DNA of 64,000 nt from the NCBI RefSeq assembly GCF_034932105.1, contig NZ_JAYGIG010000012.1, positions 14,138 through 78,137 on the forward strand, in the 5' to 3' direction. The notes under the pieces are model-generated. The model searched no databases and was not told where the DNA came from. It worked only from the letters and a program-made list of their open reading frames with translations. Made by a program: the position numbers and the translations under genes. This DNA is from Leptothoe sp034932105. GTDB lineage: Bacteria > Cyanobacteriota > Cyanobacteriia > Phormidesmidales > Phormidesmidaceae. How positions within the stretch are numbered: the stretch's first letter is position 1; each line of letters opens with the position of its first letter. Below are positions 17,508 to 27,200 of the stretch, in pieces.

Positions 17508-17557
17508 TGCCTAGCCAGATACCCATCCTAGATGTCACCTGGCTAGGCAACTCTTTT
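17508..17557 (+). terminator. Intrinsic terminator after the hypothetical gene
   Basis: An 11-bp perfect inverted repeat (TGCCTAGCCAG / CTGGCTAGGCA) with a 20-nt loop is followed by ACTCTTTT. Confidence 0.7.
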
Positions 17558-17721
17558 AGGCTTAGTCAGTCTATTTCAGTAAGGCGAAGTTCAAAAAACA
17601 CGATGCTACTGAGTTCTACCCTCTAGCATTTACTAAGGACACTGTTTAAACTGCGGGAGGATCAATCAGGATCCCTAGTTGCATCCGTGTATTCCTTAGA
17701 CGTTGCATTACTGAAATTATT

Positions 17722-19185
17722 ATGGAATCTGTATTATCTCCATCGGTATTTGTTGGTAAGTCAATACAATTTGGTACGGACGGTTGGCGTGGCATGATTG
17801 CCGCCGACTTTACCTTTGAACGGGTGGACCTCGTGGCGGCCCTGTCTGCCAAGGTCCTGGAAGAATGCTACGGCAGCAATGGCAGTCGTACGGTAATTGT
17901 GGGATATGACCGTCGTTTTCTCTCCCCTGAATTTGCCAGCCATGCGGCTGAGTCCGTAGCCCAGGCGGGGTACGATGTGTTGCTATCAGAATGCTTTGCC
18001 CCCACCCCGGCCTTTAGCTGGGCGGCCCATGCAAAAGGAGCCCTAGGGGCCATCGTTATTACGGCCAGCCATAATCCAGCGGCCTATTCTGGTTTGAAGG
18101 TTAAAGGAGCCTTTGGCGGCTCGGTGCCGCCAGAGGTGACGCAAAAAGTGGAGGCGTTACTGTCTGACGGTAAGCCTGTGGCGGAGACACCGGGAACCAT
18201 CACGTCCTTCAACCCTTGGCCCAGCTACTGCGAAGCCCTCCAGGGCATGGTAGATATCGAGGCGATTCGGGGGGCTATTGCCGATGGCCAGCTCACCGTA
18301 TTTGCCGATGTGATGCACGGTTCAGCCGCCAGCGGATTTGAACAGATTCTCGGCATGCCGATCCATGAAATCAACGGTGATGCCGATCCACTATTTGAAG
18401 GTGGGGCTCCAGAACCGCTGCCCAAGTATATCCCGAAACTCTACAAAGCCATTAAAGAACGCTATCAGTCCGGTGCTGAAGGCCTAACTGTCGGCATCAT
18501 CTTCGATGGCGATAGCGATCGCGTCGCTGGCATGGACGGCCAAGGTGAATTCCTGAGCTCCCAGGTGCTGATTCCAATTTTGATCGATCACCTGAAAGCC
18601 CATCGCGGTTTTGAGGGTGAAGTGATCAAAACTATCAGTGGCTCTAACCTGATGCAAAAGGTCGCTGAAATGCATGGTCTATCGGTGCATGAAACTCCCA
18701 TTGGCTATAAGTACATTGCCGACCGGATGCTAGAAACCCAAGTGTTGATCGGTGGGGAAGAATCTGGTGGAATTGGCTATGGCCATCACATTCCTGAGCG
18801 GGATGCCCTGCTATCGGCGTTATATCTACTGGAAGCCGTGGTGAAAAGCGGTAAGGACTTTGGCCAGCTCAACCAGGCTCTGCGCCAGCAAACCAGTTTT
18901 TCAGCCGCCTACGACCGGATTGACCTGCCCTTGGCCAATATGGAAGTGCGGGCCAAGCTGCTAGATAGCTTGCAAAATGCGACCCCCACTGAGGTAGCGG
19001 GCAAGGCCGTTGACAATGTGTTGTCTATTGATGGTTACAAGTTCAACTTGGCCGATGGCAGCTGGTTGCTGATTCGCTTTAGTGGGACTGAGCCAGTGTT
19101 GCGGCTTTATTCTGAGGCGGCAACCATCGAAGACGTGCATCAGCACTTGAACTGGGCGAAGGACTGGGCTAACTCGATCGGTTAG
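17722..19185 (+). CDS. Phosphoglucomutase/phosphomannomutase family enzyme
   Basis: 487 residues of the alpha-D-phosphohexomutase superfamily, which moves phosphate between C1 and C6 of a hexose. All four signature loops are present: phosphoserine loop TASHNP with Ser116, metal loop DGDSDR, sugar loop GGEESGG and phosphate-binding loop RFSGTEP. An early FGTDGWRG motif is also standard. The GEESGG loop is shared by glucose- and mannose-specific members, so specificity cannot be fixed from sequence. It is cytosolic and would supply glucose-1-phosphate or mannose-1-phosphate for glycogen, cell-wall or exopolysaccharide synthesis. A clear terminator follows. Confidence 0.93.
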   Translation: MESVLSPSVFVGKSIQFGTDGWRGMIAADFTFERVDLVAALSAKVLEECYGSNGSRTVIVGYDRRFLSPEFASHAAESVAQAGYDVLLSECFAPTPAFSWAAHAKGALGAIVITASHNPAAYSGLKVKGAFGGSVPPEVTQKVEALLSDGKPVAETPGTITSFNPWPSYCEALQGMVDIEAIRGAIADGQLTVFADVMHGSAASGFEQILGMPIHEINGDADPLFEGGAPEPLPKYIPKLYKAIKERYQSGAEGLTVGIIFDGDSDRVAGMDGQGEFLSSQVLIPILIDHLKAHRGFEGEVIKTISGSNLMQKVAEMHGLSVHETPIGYKYIADRMLETQVLIGGEESGGIGYGHHIPERDALLSALYLLEAVVKSGKDFGQLNQALRQQTSFSAAYDRIDLPLANMEVRAKLLDSLQNATPTEVAGKAVDNVLSIDGYKFNLADGSWLLIRFSGTEPVLRLYSEAATIEDVHQHLNWAKDWANSIG

Positions 19186-19220
19186 CCCCCACGGGTAATA
19201 GATCTTTTTGAATTGGGATG

Positions 19221-19253
19221 AGAACCATGTCTCTTGGGATGTGGTTCTTTTTT
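19221..19253 (+). terminator. Intrinsic terminator after the phosphohexomutase
   Basis: The stem AGAACCA / TGGTTCT (19221-19227 with 19242-19248) is followed by a run of T ending at 19253. It lies 35 bp after the stop codon. Confidence 0.8.
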
Positions 19254-19437
19254 AGCAACTGTGGCGAATTTAACACAGTAGACGATGATCCGTCTTTGTT
19301 CGATTTACGCCGACCGAAACACCCCCAAAAGGGGTGAAGACAACTCAGTTACTGATCCCCATTGATGGTAGCCGAACCGAGCCTGATCCATCGAGAAATC
19401 TAGTAATGACAGGAGCTTATCTAAACTGTCCAATCCA

Positions 19438-19578
19438 GGGGTATCAACTTAACCCGGAAAATCCTGGCTAGGTGGGGAATCAGGGGCCAGGAGTCATAAG
19501 CCAGTGAGGCCCTGATTCCTGACTCCTGACTTCTGAATACTATTCTTGGGAAAACGTCCCGCTTTGAGTTGGTACCCC
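19438..19578. mobile_element. MITE-like element, copy 1 (141 bp)
   Basis: The element starts GGGGTATCAACTTAA and ends, read inverted, GGGGTACCAACTCAA: imperfect terminal inverted repeats. Inside is a second palindrome (GGAATCAGGG ... CCCTGATTCC). It is flanked by the direct repeat AATCCA (19432-19437 and 19579-19584), as expected for a target-site duplication. Two further copies lie at 49461-49593 and 54582-54714. It encodes no protein, so mobility must come from a transposase elsewhere. Confidence 0.8.
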
Positions 19579-19629
19579 AATCCAGCCGTGCCCGTATTAT
19601 TCTGGGAAGGTCTTTGACCCAGCTGTCTG

Positions 19630-20346
19630 ATGGTTGCCGAGGTTACGTTTACTCCCATTGCCTACATTGAATCCTGCTATCCCGATCGATTTGGAATTCC
19701 TCGACAGGCTGGGTTAGTGGCGTCGGCCTATGGGGATATTGTGTTTGAGGCCACCGAGGAGAACAAGCTGGCGTTACGGGGCATCGAAGAGTTTTCCCAC
19801 CTGTGGGTGCTGTTTGTGTTCCATGGGCAGTCCTATGGTGAGTTTAAGCCTCTGGTGAGACCCCCTCGTCTAGGGGGAAATAAGGCAGTTGGGGTATATG
19901 CAACACGCAGTCCAAATCGGCCCAATCCCATTGGCATGAGTGCGGTGAAGTTATTGGGGGTAACGGCACAAAAAGGCACTTTGCGAGTACAGGTGCAGGG
20001 GGGAGATTTTTTGGATGGCACCCCGGTGCTGGATGTGAAGCCCTATGTGCCCTATGCCGATGCCATGAGCCATGCGTCTACGGCCTGGGCGATCTATCAA
20101 GAGCCGTCCCTGCCAGTCAGTTGGAGTGCCGACGCAGATACTGTTTTGCAAGGCAGTACAGATCCAGAGGGCATACGTTGTTTGATTACTGAAACCTTAG
20201 CCCAGGACCCACGCCCTGGCTATGAACGAGGCAAAGATGGTAAGTCGGGGCAGCGATGGAATATGCAAATCAGCTGCTACAGTGTTTTTTGGGTCGTGCA
20301 CAACGGCATGGCGGAAGTGACTCAGTTAGTGAAAGTGGATCGATAA
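19630..20346 (+). CDS. trmO: tRNA (N6-threonylcarbamoyladenosine(37)-N6)-methyltransferase TrmO
   Basis: 238 residues of the TsaA/TrmO family (UPF0066), which uses S-adenosylmethionine to methylate t6A37 in threonine tRNAs. The beta-barrel core is visible: PIAYIESCYPDRFGIPRQ, FSHLWVLFVFH, the KAVGVYATRSPNRPNPIGMS signature, GGDFLDGTPVLDVKPYVPY. The ATRSPxRPNPIG motif is diagnostic. Length agrees with bacterial members having the C-terminal extension. Start ATG at 19630 lies 51 bp after a MITE copy, so the element has probably replaced or provided promoter sequence. The gene abuts the convergent kinase remnant (stop codons adjacent at 20346/20347). Confidence 0.93.
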   Translation: MVAEVTFTPIAYIESCYPDRFGIPRQAGLVASAYGDIVFEATEENKLALRGIEEFSHLWVLFVFHGQSYGEFKPLVRPPRLGGNKAVGVYATRSPNRPNPIGMSAVKLLGVTAQKGTLRVQVQGGDFLDGTPVLDVKPYVPYADAMSHASTAWAIYQEPSLPVSWSADADTVLQGSTDPEGIRCLITETLAQDPRPGYERGKDGKSGQRWNMQISCYSVFWVVHNGMAEVTQLVKVDR

Positions 20347-21145
20347 CTAGGGTTGTTTTGGCCTTTTAGGAGGTAAGACAATTGTTGCTAGCATCTGGGT
20401 AGTTCCACATTTTTCATCAATGGCATCAATGGCATTGGTGAGTACTTGAAAAAGGGCTTGATTGAGTAACTGAGGGTAACACTCAATTATGTTCAGGCTA
20501 AAGCCATAGTCTTTTGCGACCATAATTTCAGCTCTTGATGGAGAAGATTTTAATCGATAGTTGATCATGAGAAGGATGCGATCAAGGGCTTGGTGAATAT
20601 CGATGGTTTTCTCAGCGGATTGATCTAAATGGGCAAAGTCCTGTAACCCCTTAATCATTCCTTCTAGGCGCTTGGTGCCGGTCCTCATGGAGCGAAGAAT
20701 GTTGGGGATATCTTGGAAGATAAAGTCCAGATCGATGGCGTCTAGTTTTACTTGGATGGACTGGGGTATCTCGAGGTCGAGCGATTGATAGAGTTTGAAC
20801 ACTCTTTTGAGCTCGTGGGCATATTGAGCCATGGGGGCTAAATTGCCATCAATTAAGGTAAGGGGGTTATTCATTTCATGGGCAATACCACCAACCATTT
20901 TTCCTAGGCTAGATAGTTCTTCTGCTTGGATGAGTTTACTCTGGGTGTTTTGGAGGGTGGAAAGAGTGGACCTTAATTGTTCTTCTGTTAGGGCTTGTTG
21001 GCGTATTTTCTCTTCTAAAACGGTGTTAGTTATTTGTATCCTTTGGAGAGACTGGTGTAATTTTAAATGGGTTTTAACCCGGCAATAACTTCGGCCTCTT
21101 GAAAAGGTTTTGTGACATAGTCGGCATATGGCCCATCAAGGGAAT
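20347..21145 (-). pseudogene. Decayed hybrid sensor histidine kinase
   Basis: Reading leftward from azlD, the sequence first encodes the end of a receiver domain (ADYVTKPFQEAEVIA, about 21133-21085). After a single missing C (GCC-GGG where GCC-CGG is expected, about 21080) the frame shifts into VKTHLKLHQSLQRIQ, a coiled linker (LEEKIRQQALTEEQLRSTLSTLQN), the H-box GGIAHEMNNPL and the N-box QVLTNAIDAI. The G1 and G2 ATP-binding boxes are missing: the frame ends 20 residues after the N-box, against the trmO stop. So it is 5'-truncated, frameshifted and 3'-truncated. A start at 20898 (MVGGIAHEMNN) would give a 183-residue piece beginning inside the H-box and cannot be functional as a kinase. Confidence 0.8.
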
Positions 21146-21469
21146 TTACGCACCACCGATGCCTTGCCATAACAGAAACGTCCCCATGCCGATGAGGATG
21201 GTTAATAGCAGATTCTTTTGCCAGAGACCGATGCCGAGGGCGGCCAGGGCTCCGATGATGCGAGGATTGCTCGGGTCAAGCCATAGGCTGTCACCATTAA
21301 CTAAAACAGCGGGAATGACAATGGCAGTGAGGACGGCTGGGGGCACATAGTTTAAAGCCTGTAGCAGACGTGGTGAGAGGGTGATGCGATCGCTCATAGC
21401 TAGGAGGGGATAGCGGATGAGGAAGGTGACGAGGGTCATGCCGCAGAGGAGGGCGATTTCGTTAGTCAT
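21146..21469 (-). CDS. azlD: AzlD family branched-chain amino acid transport protein
   Basis: 107 residues with three to four membrane helices (about 2-22, 38-58, 66-82, 84-103). The pattern TFLIRYPLLAMSDRITLSPRLLQALNYVPPAVLTAIVIPAVL is typical of AzlD, the small partner of the AzlC permease in branched-chain amino acid export. The start overlaps the end of azlC by 8 bp, so the two are translationally coupled. The stop lies where the broken kinase begins. Confidence 0.9.
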   Translation of the reverse strand: MTNEIALLCGMTLVTFLIRYPLLAMSDRITLSPRLLQALNYVPPAVLTAIVIPAVLVNGDSLWLDPSNPRIIGALAALGIGLWQKNLLLTILIGMGTFLLWQGIGGA

Positions 21470-22187
21470 GGGTGGTCTTGAGGTGGTTTTCGGTGAGGAT
21501 GCCGGTGAGGATGCCTGCGATCGCAGCCACCATCAGTCCCAATTGGTGGGGCATCCCCCTAGCTAATAGGGCTGTAATACCCGATACGGTTACTGTGGCC
21601 ACCATAGGGCGACTGGTCAGGTAAGGAATAGTCATACCAATAAAGGTGGCCACCATGGCGAAGTCCAGCCCCCAGGCACCGGCGTCGGGAATCTGCTGAC
21701 CCAGGGTAAGACCAATCAGGGTGCAGAGCAGCCAGTTGATATACATCGCTAGGGCCGAACCCAACTGAAACCAATGTTTATAAGGGGACGGGTCATCCTG
21801 ACGGTAGCGCTGGATGGCCACCATAAAGTTTTCGTCGGTGAGCCAGAAGCCTAGGGGCAGTTTCCAGCCTTGGCTGAGGTGTTTAACATAGGGCACCAGG
21901 CTGACGGCATAGAGCAGATGCCGCAGGTTTACCACCCAGGTGGTAAGGATAATAATACCGACAGGTGTGCCTGCAGCCAGTAGACCGAGGGCAATAAATT
22001 GGGATGAACCGGCAAAGACAATGGCGGACATACCCATGGCTCCGGCAAAGGATAGACCGCTGGACTGGGCCAGGGTGCCAAAGATAATACCAAAGGGAAT
22101 TGCGCCAACGATCAGCGGCATGGTTTGTCTGGCCCCGGCCCAAAATTCAGACCAGGGATGCTGCGCCAGCTTAGACGCGGTAGTCAT
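21462..22187 (-). CDS. azlC: AzlC family branched-chain amino acid permease
   Basis: 241 residues from the ATG at 22187; a TTG four codons upstream is the alternative. The family hallmarks are AGARQTMPLIVGAIPFGIIFGTLAQSSGL, the FAGSSQFIAL motif, NLRHLLYAVSLVPY and DENFMVAIQRY. Six or seven membrane helices are visible. AzlC with AzlD forms an inner-membrane exporter for branched-chain amino acids; substrate is inferred from the family. The gene leads the two-gene operon. The 570-bp region upstream is divergent to the efflux adaptor. Confidence 0.92.
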   Translation of the reverse strand: MTTASKLAQHPWSEFWAGARQTMPLIVGAIPFGIIFGTLAQSSGLSFAGAMGMSAIVFAGSSQFIALGLLAAGTPVGIIILTTWVVNLRHLLYAVSLVPYVKHLSQGWKLPLGFWLTDENFMVAIQRYRQDDPSPYKHWFQLGSALAMYINWLLCTLIGLTLGQQIPDAGAWGLDFAMVATFIGMTIPYLTSRPMVATVTVSGITALLARGMPHQLGLMVAAIAGILTGILTENHLKTTHD

Positions 22188-22759
22188 GGAGATACCCAAT
22201 GTAAGTACCCGTTTAGGGTAAACTGAGCCGGTTAATATTGCCTGGAAGTTGTCTGGAACATTTTTGTCAGGAGCTACTGATGTTGAGGTCTGTGGCTTTT
22301 AATATCCATGGTCCATGCCATGGAGGACCTATGAATTTGATTCATGGAATCCGATGGATAAACAGACCCATAAAAAAATAGATATGCGCTATGGTGGACT
22401 CTATAAGATTTAACGTCCGCACCCTAATGTCTATAAGGACTAGAGGGTGTGCATAATCCAACCTACAAAAATCGCTTTTTTTGTTGTGTCAAGTTCTTTA
22501 AAGGCTGATATTGCGGAATTAACATTTTCCACCACAATACCTACGCAAGAGCAGCAATTTTTTTACAGCCATCTGATGTCTTAATAGTTTCATTGTGGTG
22601 AACGACGATGGATTTGTAGGTATTTAGGGGAGCTGACTAGGGCATTGAAAGTCGAAACCCATTTGACTAAATGAATTAGTATATTTTTACTAAAGTTCGA
22701 TAACATGGAACTATAAAATCCAGGTTCGTGGCCAACGATTCCTGCTAACAGGGCTTGTT
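22188..22759. other. Divergent promoter region
   Basis: A 572-bp gap between leftward azlC and the rightward efflux adaptor. It contains an inverted repeat GCACCCT ... AGGGTGTGC (about 22419-22453), the kind of site a repressor of the efflux genes might use, and a local CCATGG-TCCATG-CCATGG repeat at about 22309-22323. No gene was seen. Confidence 0.4.
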
Positions 22760-24133
22760 ATGACTTCACCTTCTACCCCGTCAGTCTCTAATTCTTCAGT
22801 AGCACCAGAGAAACATCCAGAGACATCTCCTATGCAGTCTTCTTCAGTAGCTGAGCCGGTCCAACGTAATTGGTTGATTTGGCTAGCTGCCTTGATTGTT
22901 CTCTTGGGCGGAGGCTTTGCCCTGTGGCGACTGTTGAGTGGTGGCGGTGCAGCCCCTGGGGGTCCACCCATGGGCGGAGCAGTGCCGGTGACCCTGGAGC
23001 GGCTGCAACCGACAACGCTGCGGGATCAGGCTTCGTTTGTCGGGACATTGGATGCCGAGGCGGGGGTGGTGCTGCAGCCCGAGGCCAATGGCCGGATTAC
23101 GCGAATCTATGTGTCCTCGGGAGATCGGGTAGCGGCGGGCGATCCGATTATGGAGCTGAGTGCCGACCGTTCCCAGGCGGAACTGAGTGCAGCCCTGGCC
23201 AGTATCAGTGCCGCCCAGTCGGCGCGAGATAATTCTCGGTCTCGGCTCCAGGCCCTGGTAGCGCAGCGAATCCGCCTGGAAGCAGAGGTGAAGTTGCAAG
23301 AGACTGAATTTGGTCGGACAAAGCGCCTGGTACAGGCGGGAGCCCAGTCCCAGCAAGAACTGGATGAGGTGGAACGGGATTTCAGCGCAGCCGTTGCGTC
23401 CCTGGCCGCCGCCCAAGAAGAAATTGAAGCGGCCCAGGCCAGTTTGGGCCAGTCCGAAGCGTTTTTAGAACAGTCCCAGGCGACGGCCGAGGCCACCCGT
23501 GAAGACCTGCTAGATAAAACCGTGACGGCTCCCATTGCTGGTGTGGTGGGCAATATTCCCGTAGCGTTAGGGGACTACGTACAGCCCGGCGGTACCCTCA
23601 CCACCATTACCCAAAATGAAACCCTAGAACTGGAAATCTCTGTTCCCGCCGAGCAGATCGGTCAGATCCAGCTGGGGATGCCGGTGGAGCTGTTAACCTT
23701 TGGTGCAGAGGCCCCCGTGGCGGCAGGTGCCCTAAGTTTTATTTCACCCCAGACCGATGCCGCCACCCAAACGGTACTGGCTAAGGCCCAGTTTGATAAC
23801 GTCACGGGGGTCCTTCAAGACAATCAGCGGGTGGATGTGCGGGTCACTTTGTCAGAACGTTTGGGTCTTTTGGTGCCAGCCAATGCGATCACCCGGTTGG
23901 GGGGGCAATCCTTTGTTTATGTGGCGGCAGATGCCCCATCGCCGCCAGAGGGGCAGCCCCCGGTAGCAGGGCCGGTGGCCCTGCTGCGACCCGTCACCCT
24001 AGGGGCCATGCAGGGAAATAATTTCCAGATTTTAGAGGGGCTTACGAAAGATGAGGAGATTGTTGTCACCGGTCTGTTGAATTTGCAGGATGGGGTGCCG
24101 ATTGCTCCCCAGGCAGATGCTACTGCTCCTTAA
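22760..24133 (+). CDS. RND efflux periplasmic adaptor (HlyD/AcrA family)
   Basis: 457 residues. A short cytosolic Ser/Pro-rich lead is followed by one membrane anchor (NWLIWLAALIVLLGGGFALWRLL, about 35-57). Then come the barrel-sandwich hybrid domain (GVVLQPEANGRITRIYVSSGDRVAAGDPIMEL, partner half VTAPIAGVVGNIPVALGDYVQPG), a long alpha-hairpin rich in Ala/Gln/Glu (about 130-250) and a beta-barrel domain (LELEISVPAEQIGQIQLGMPVELL). The protein would bridge the RND pump encoded downstream to an outer-membrane channel, which is not in this window. ATG start after GGGCTTGTT. Confidence 0.92.
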   Translation: MTSPSTPSVSNSSVAPEKHPETSPMQSSSVAEPVQRNWLIWLAALIVLLGGGFALWRLLSGGGAAPGGPPMGGAVPVTLERLQPTTLRDQASFVGTLDAEAGVVLQPEANGRITRIYVSSGDRVAAGDPIMELSADRSQAELSAALASISAAQSARDNSRSRLQALVAQRIRLEAEVKLQETEFGRTKRLVQAGAQSQQELDEVERDFSAAVASLAAAQEEIEAAQASLGQSEAFLEQSQATAEATREDLLDKTVTAPIAGVVGNIPVALGDYVQPGGTLTTITQNETLELEISVPAEQIGQIQLGMPVELLTFGAEAPVAAGALSFISPQTDAATQTVLAKAQFDNVTGVLQDNQRVDVRVTLSERLGLLVPANAITRLGGQSFVYVAADAPSPPEGQPPVAGPVALLRPVTLGAMQGNNFQILEGLTKDEEIVVTGLLNLQDGVPIAPQADATAP

Positions 24134-24274
24134 GGGTGATTTTAGCCATAGGACATCATCCCTGTCCCCGGAGGAAAGGCCAGCCGCTAAATTCCCCTTT
24201 CCCTTTTTCCCCCTTCCCCCAAAAAGAGCAGGCACAAAAACCAGCCCCCACATTCCTCCTCACCCATATCTCCC
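24134..24274. other. Polypyrimidine spacer between adaptor and pump genes
   Basis: Between the two efflux genes lies an almost pure pyrimidine tract (CCCTTTTTCCCCCTTCCCCC, about 24198-24220). The same 20-mer occurs upstream of the EamA exporter at about 34850. No ribosome-binding site precedes the pump ATG, which is led by CATATCTCCC. Confidence 0.6.
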
Positions 24275-27200
24275 ATGGTCAACTACTTCATTAAACGGCC
24301 TGTTTTTGCTACCGTTTGTGCCCTTATCATTCTGTTGATTGGTGCGGTGAGTATTCCTACCCTGCCCATTGCCCAGTACCCAGACATTAGTCCCACCCAG
24401 ATTAATGTTACGGCTGCCTACATTGGGGCCGACGCTGAAACCGTGGAGAAGGCGGTGACCACGGTGCTGGAGCGGGAAATTAATGGGGTGGAGGGAATGC
24501 GGTATATCTCCTCCAATAGCAGCAACAACGGTGTTAGCAATATTGTTGTCACCTTTGACTCCAGTCGAGATAAAGATATCGCGGCGGTGGATGTGCAAAA
24601 CCGGGTGTCGTTAGCCGAGCCCCAGCTACCGGAAGAAGTGCGACAGACGGGAGTGGTGGTATCCAAGCAAAACAGTAACATTCTCATGGCCATGAGTCTG
24701 TTTTCGGAAGATGGCACCTTTGACAATGTGTTTTTGAGTAACTACGCTGATCTCTACGTTGTGGATTCGTTGCGACGGGTGCCCGGTGTGGGGGATGTGG
24801 TAATTTTTGGTGAACGTACCTATGCCATGCGACTGTGGTTAGATCCGCAACGGTTGGCCAGTCGAGAGTTGACGGCTGAGGATGTGGTGGATGCGTTGCG
24901 AGAGCAAAATATTCAGGTGGGGGCGGGGCAAATTGGTCAGCCCCCATCGCCCGATGACCAAAACTTTCAGATTGACCTGCGGGCGGTGAGCCGCTTGCAA
25001 GAGGTGTCTGAGTTTGAGGAACTGGTAATCCAAACCGGTGAGAACGGTGCCCTGGTGAAGCTGAAGGATGTGGGTCGGGCGGAGCTGGGGGCGGAGAGTT
25101 ACAACACGTTTTTGCGGTTTAAGGGTAATGAATCGGTGGGTCTGGGGATTTTCCAACTGCCGGGGAGTAACGCGTTGCAAGTTGCCCAGGGCATTAAGGA
25201 TACCATGGCAAACCTGGCGGAAGAGTTTCCCCAGGGCATGGAGTATGGCATCGGGTTTGATACTACTGAGTTTGTGGAGCAGTCCCTCTCTGAGGTGGTG
25301 TGGACGTTGATCCAGGCGGTGGTCCTAGTGGTGCTGGTGATTTATTTGTTTCTCCAGGACTGGCGGACGACGATAATTCCAGCGATTACTATCCCGGTGG
25401 CGCTAATTGGCACGTTTGCCATTGTGAAAATCTTTGGCTTTTCCATTAACAGTTTGACCTTGTTTGGTCTCACCCTGGCGACGGGGGTAGTGGTGGATGA
25501 TGCCATTGTGGTGGTGGAGGATATTTCCTCGAAGATTCAAACGGGTGGCATGCCGCCAAAGCGGGCGGCCATGGAGTCGATGCGGGAACTGACGGGGGCG
25601 GTGATTGCCACGTCGTTGGTGCTGATGGCGGTGTTTATTCCGGTGGCCTTCTTTCCGGGAACGACAGGGGCGCTCTATCGGCAGTTTGCGTTGACTATTG
25701 CGTTTGCGATCGCACTTTCCACTTTCAACGCCCTCACCCTCACCCCCTCCCTGGCCGGTCTGCTGCTGCGCCAAAACCCAGGTGGCCACGGCTGGCTCGA
25801 CATTATCTTTAACCCTTTCAACCGTTTTTTAGATAATCTGCGGGAGCAGTACGGCGACACCCTGCGCATCCTCAACCAATTCAAGATTTTTGTCATTGCC
25901 GCCTTCGTCGCTTCCCTCGTATTAACCGGCTGGCTTTACAACAGTGTACCCTCCGCCTTTTTACCCGACGAAGACCAGGGCTATTTCATCACCCTGATCC
26001 AAGGGCCAGACGGCTCATCCCTCAACCAAACCAGCCAGGTGATGCGCCAGGTGGAAGAAATTATTTTGGCCCAGGACGGAGTGCGCGCCACCTTTGCCGT
26101 GGGCGGCTTTGGCTTTACCGGCAACACCGCCAACAACGGAGTGATATTCACCACCCTGTTACCCTGGGAGGAACGTCCCCCAGGAGTGACATCCTTTAGT
26201 CTGATTGGCCAGCTATTTGGCCAGTTTTCCAGCATTACCGAAGCCCGGGTGTTTCCGGTCAATCCCCCATCCATTCAGGGTCTCAGCAGCTTTAGCGGCT
26301 TTCAGTTTCAGCTCCAGGACCGACGCGGCACTCTCGGCATCGATAGCCTGGTGCAAAACATGTATGGTCTGCTGGGGGCGGCCAACCAAAACCCCAACCT
26401 GCAGGCGGTGTTTAGCACCTATGCCGCCAACTCTCCTCTGATTGAAATCGATGTGGACCGCAACAAGGCCAAGTCACTCAACGTGGACATTGACGAAGTC
26501 TTTGGCACCTTACAAACCTATCTCGGGTCCCGCTATGTCAACGACTTTACCCTCCAGGGCCGTACCTATCGCGTCTATGTCCAGGCCGATCAGCAGTACC
26601 GTTCCACCCCAGACGACATCAACAAGCTCTACGTGCGCTCCAACAACGACGCGATGATTCCCATGGGGAACCTGGTATCCCTCAGGGACACCACCGGAGC
26701 CCAAACCATTAACCATTACAATCTTTTCCGGTCAATTGAAATTAACGGTGCCGCAGCTCCCGGCGTTAGTTCCGGCGCGGCCATCGACGCTATGGAAGAG
26801 ATTGCCGCCCAGGCATTACCCGCTAGCCTGGGCTACGAATGGACCGGCAGCGCCTTAGAAGAGATTGAGTCCGGCAATCAGGCCCCGATTATCTTTGGGC
26901 TGGGGATTGTCTTGGTATTCCTGGTGCTGGCGGCCCAGTACGAGAGCTATGTGGACCCGGTGATTATCCTCTTTGCCGTACCGCTGGCGGTATTTGGGGC
27001 ATTGTTGGCCCAGACCATGCGGGGATTGCCCAATGATGTGTACTGCCAGATTGGTCTGGTGATGTTAATTGGTTTAGCTAGTAAGAATTCCATTTTGATT
27101 GTGGAGTTTGCCAACCAGCTGCGGGACCGGGGCCTGTCCATTACTAATGCGGCCATGGAAGCGTCCCAGGCCAGGATGCGGCCGATTTTGATGACGGCGA

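Noticed and set aside
20347..20898. Histidine kinase gene of 183 codons with start at 20898
   Set aside because: The start falls inside the H-box and the ATP-binding boxes are absent; upstream frame and frameshift show a remnant.
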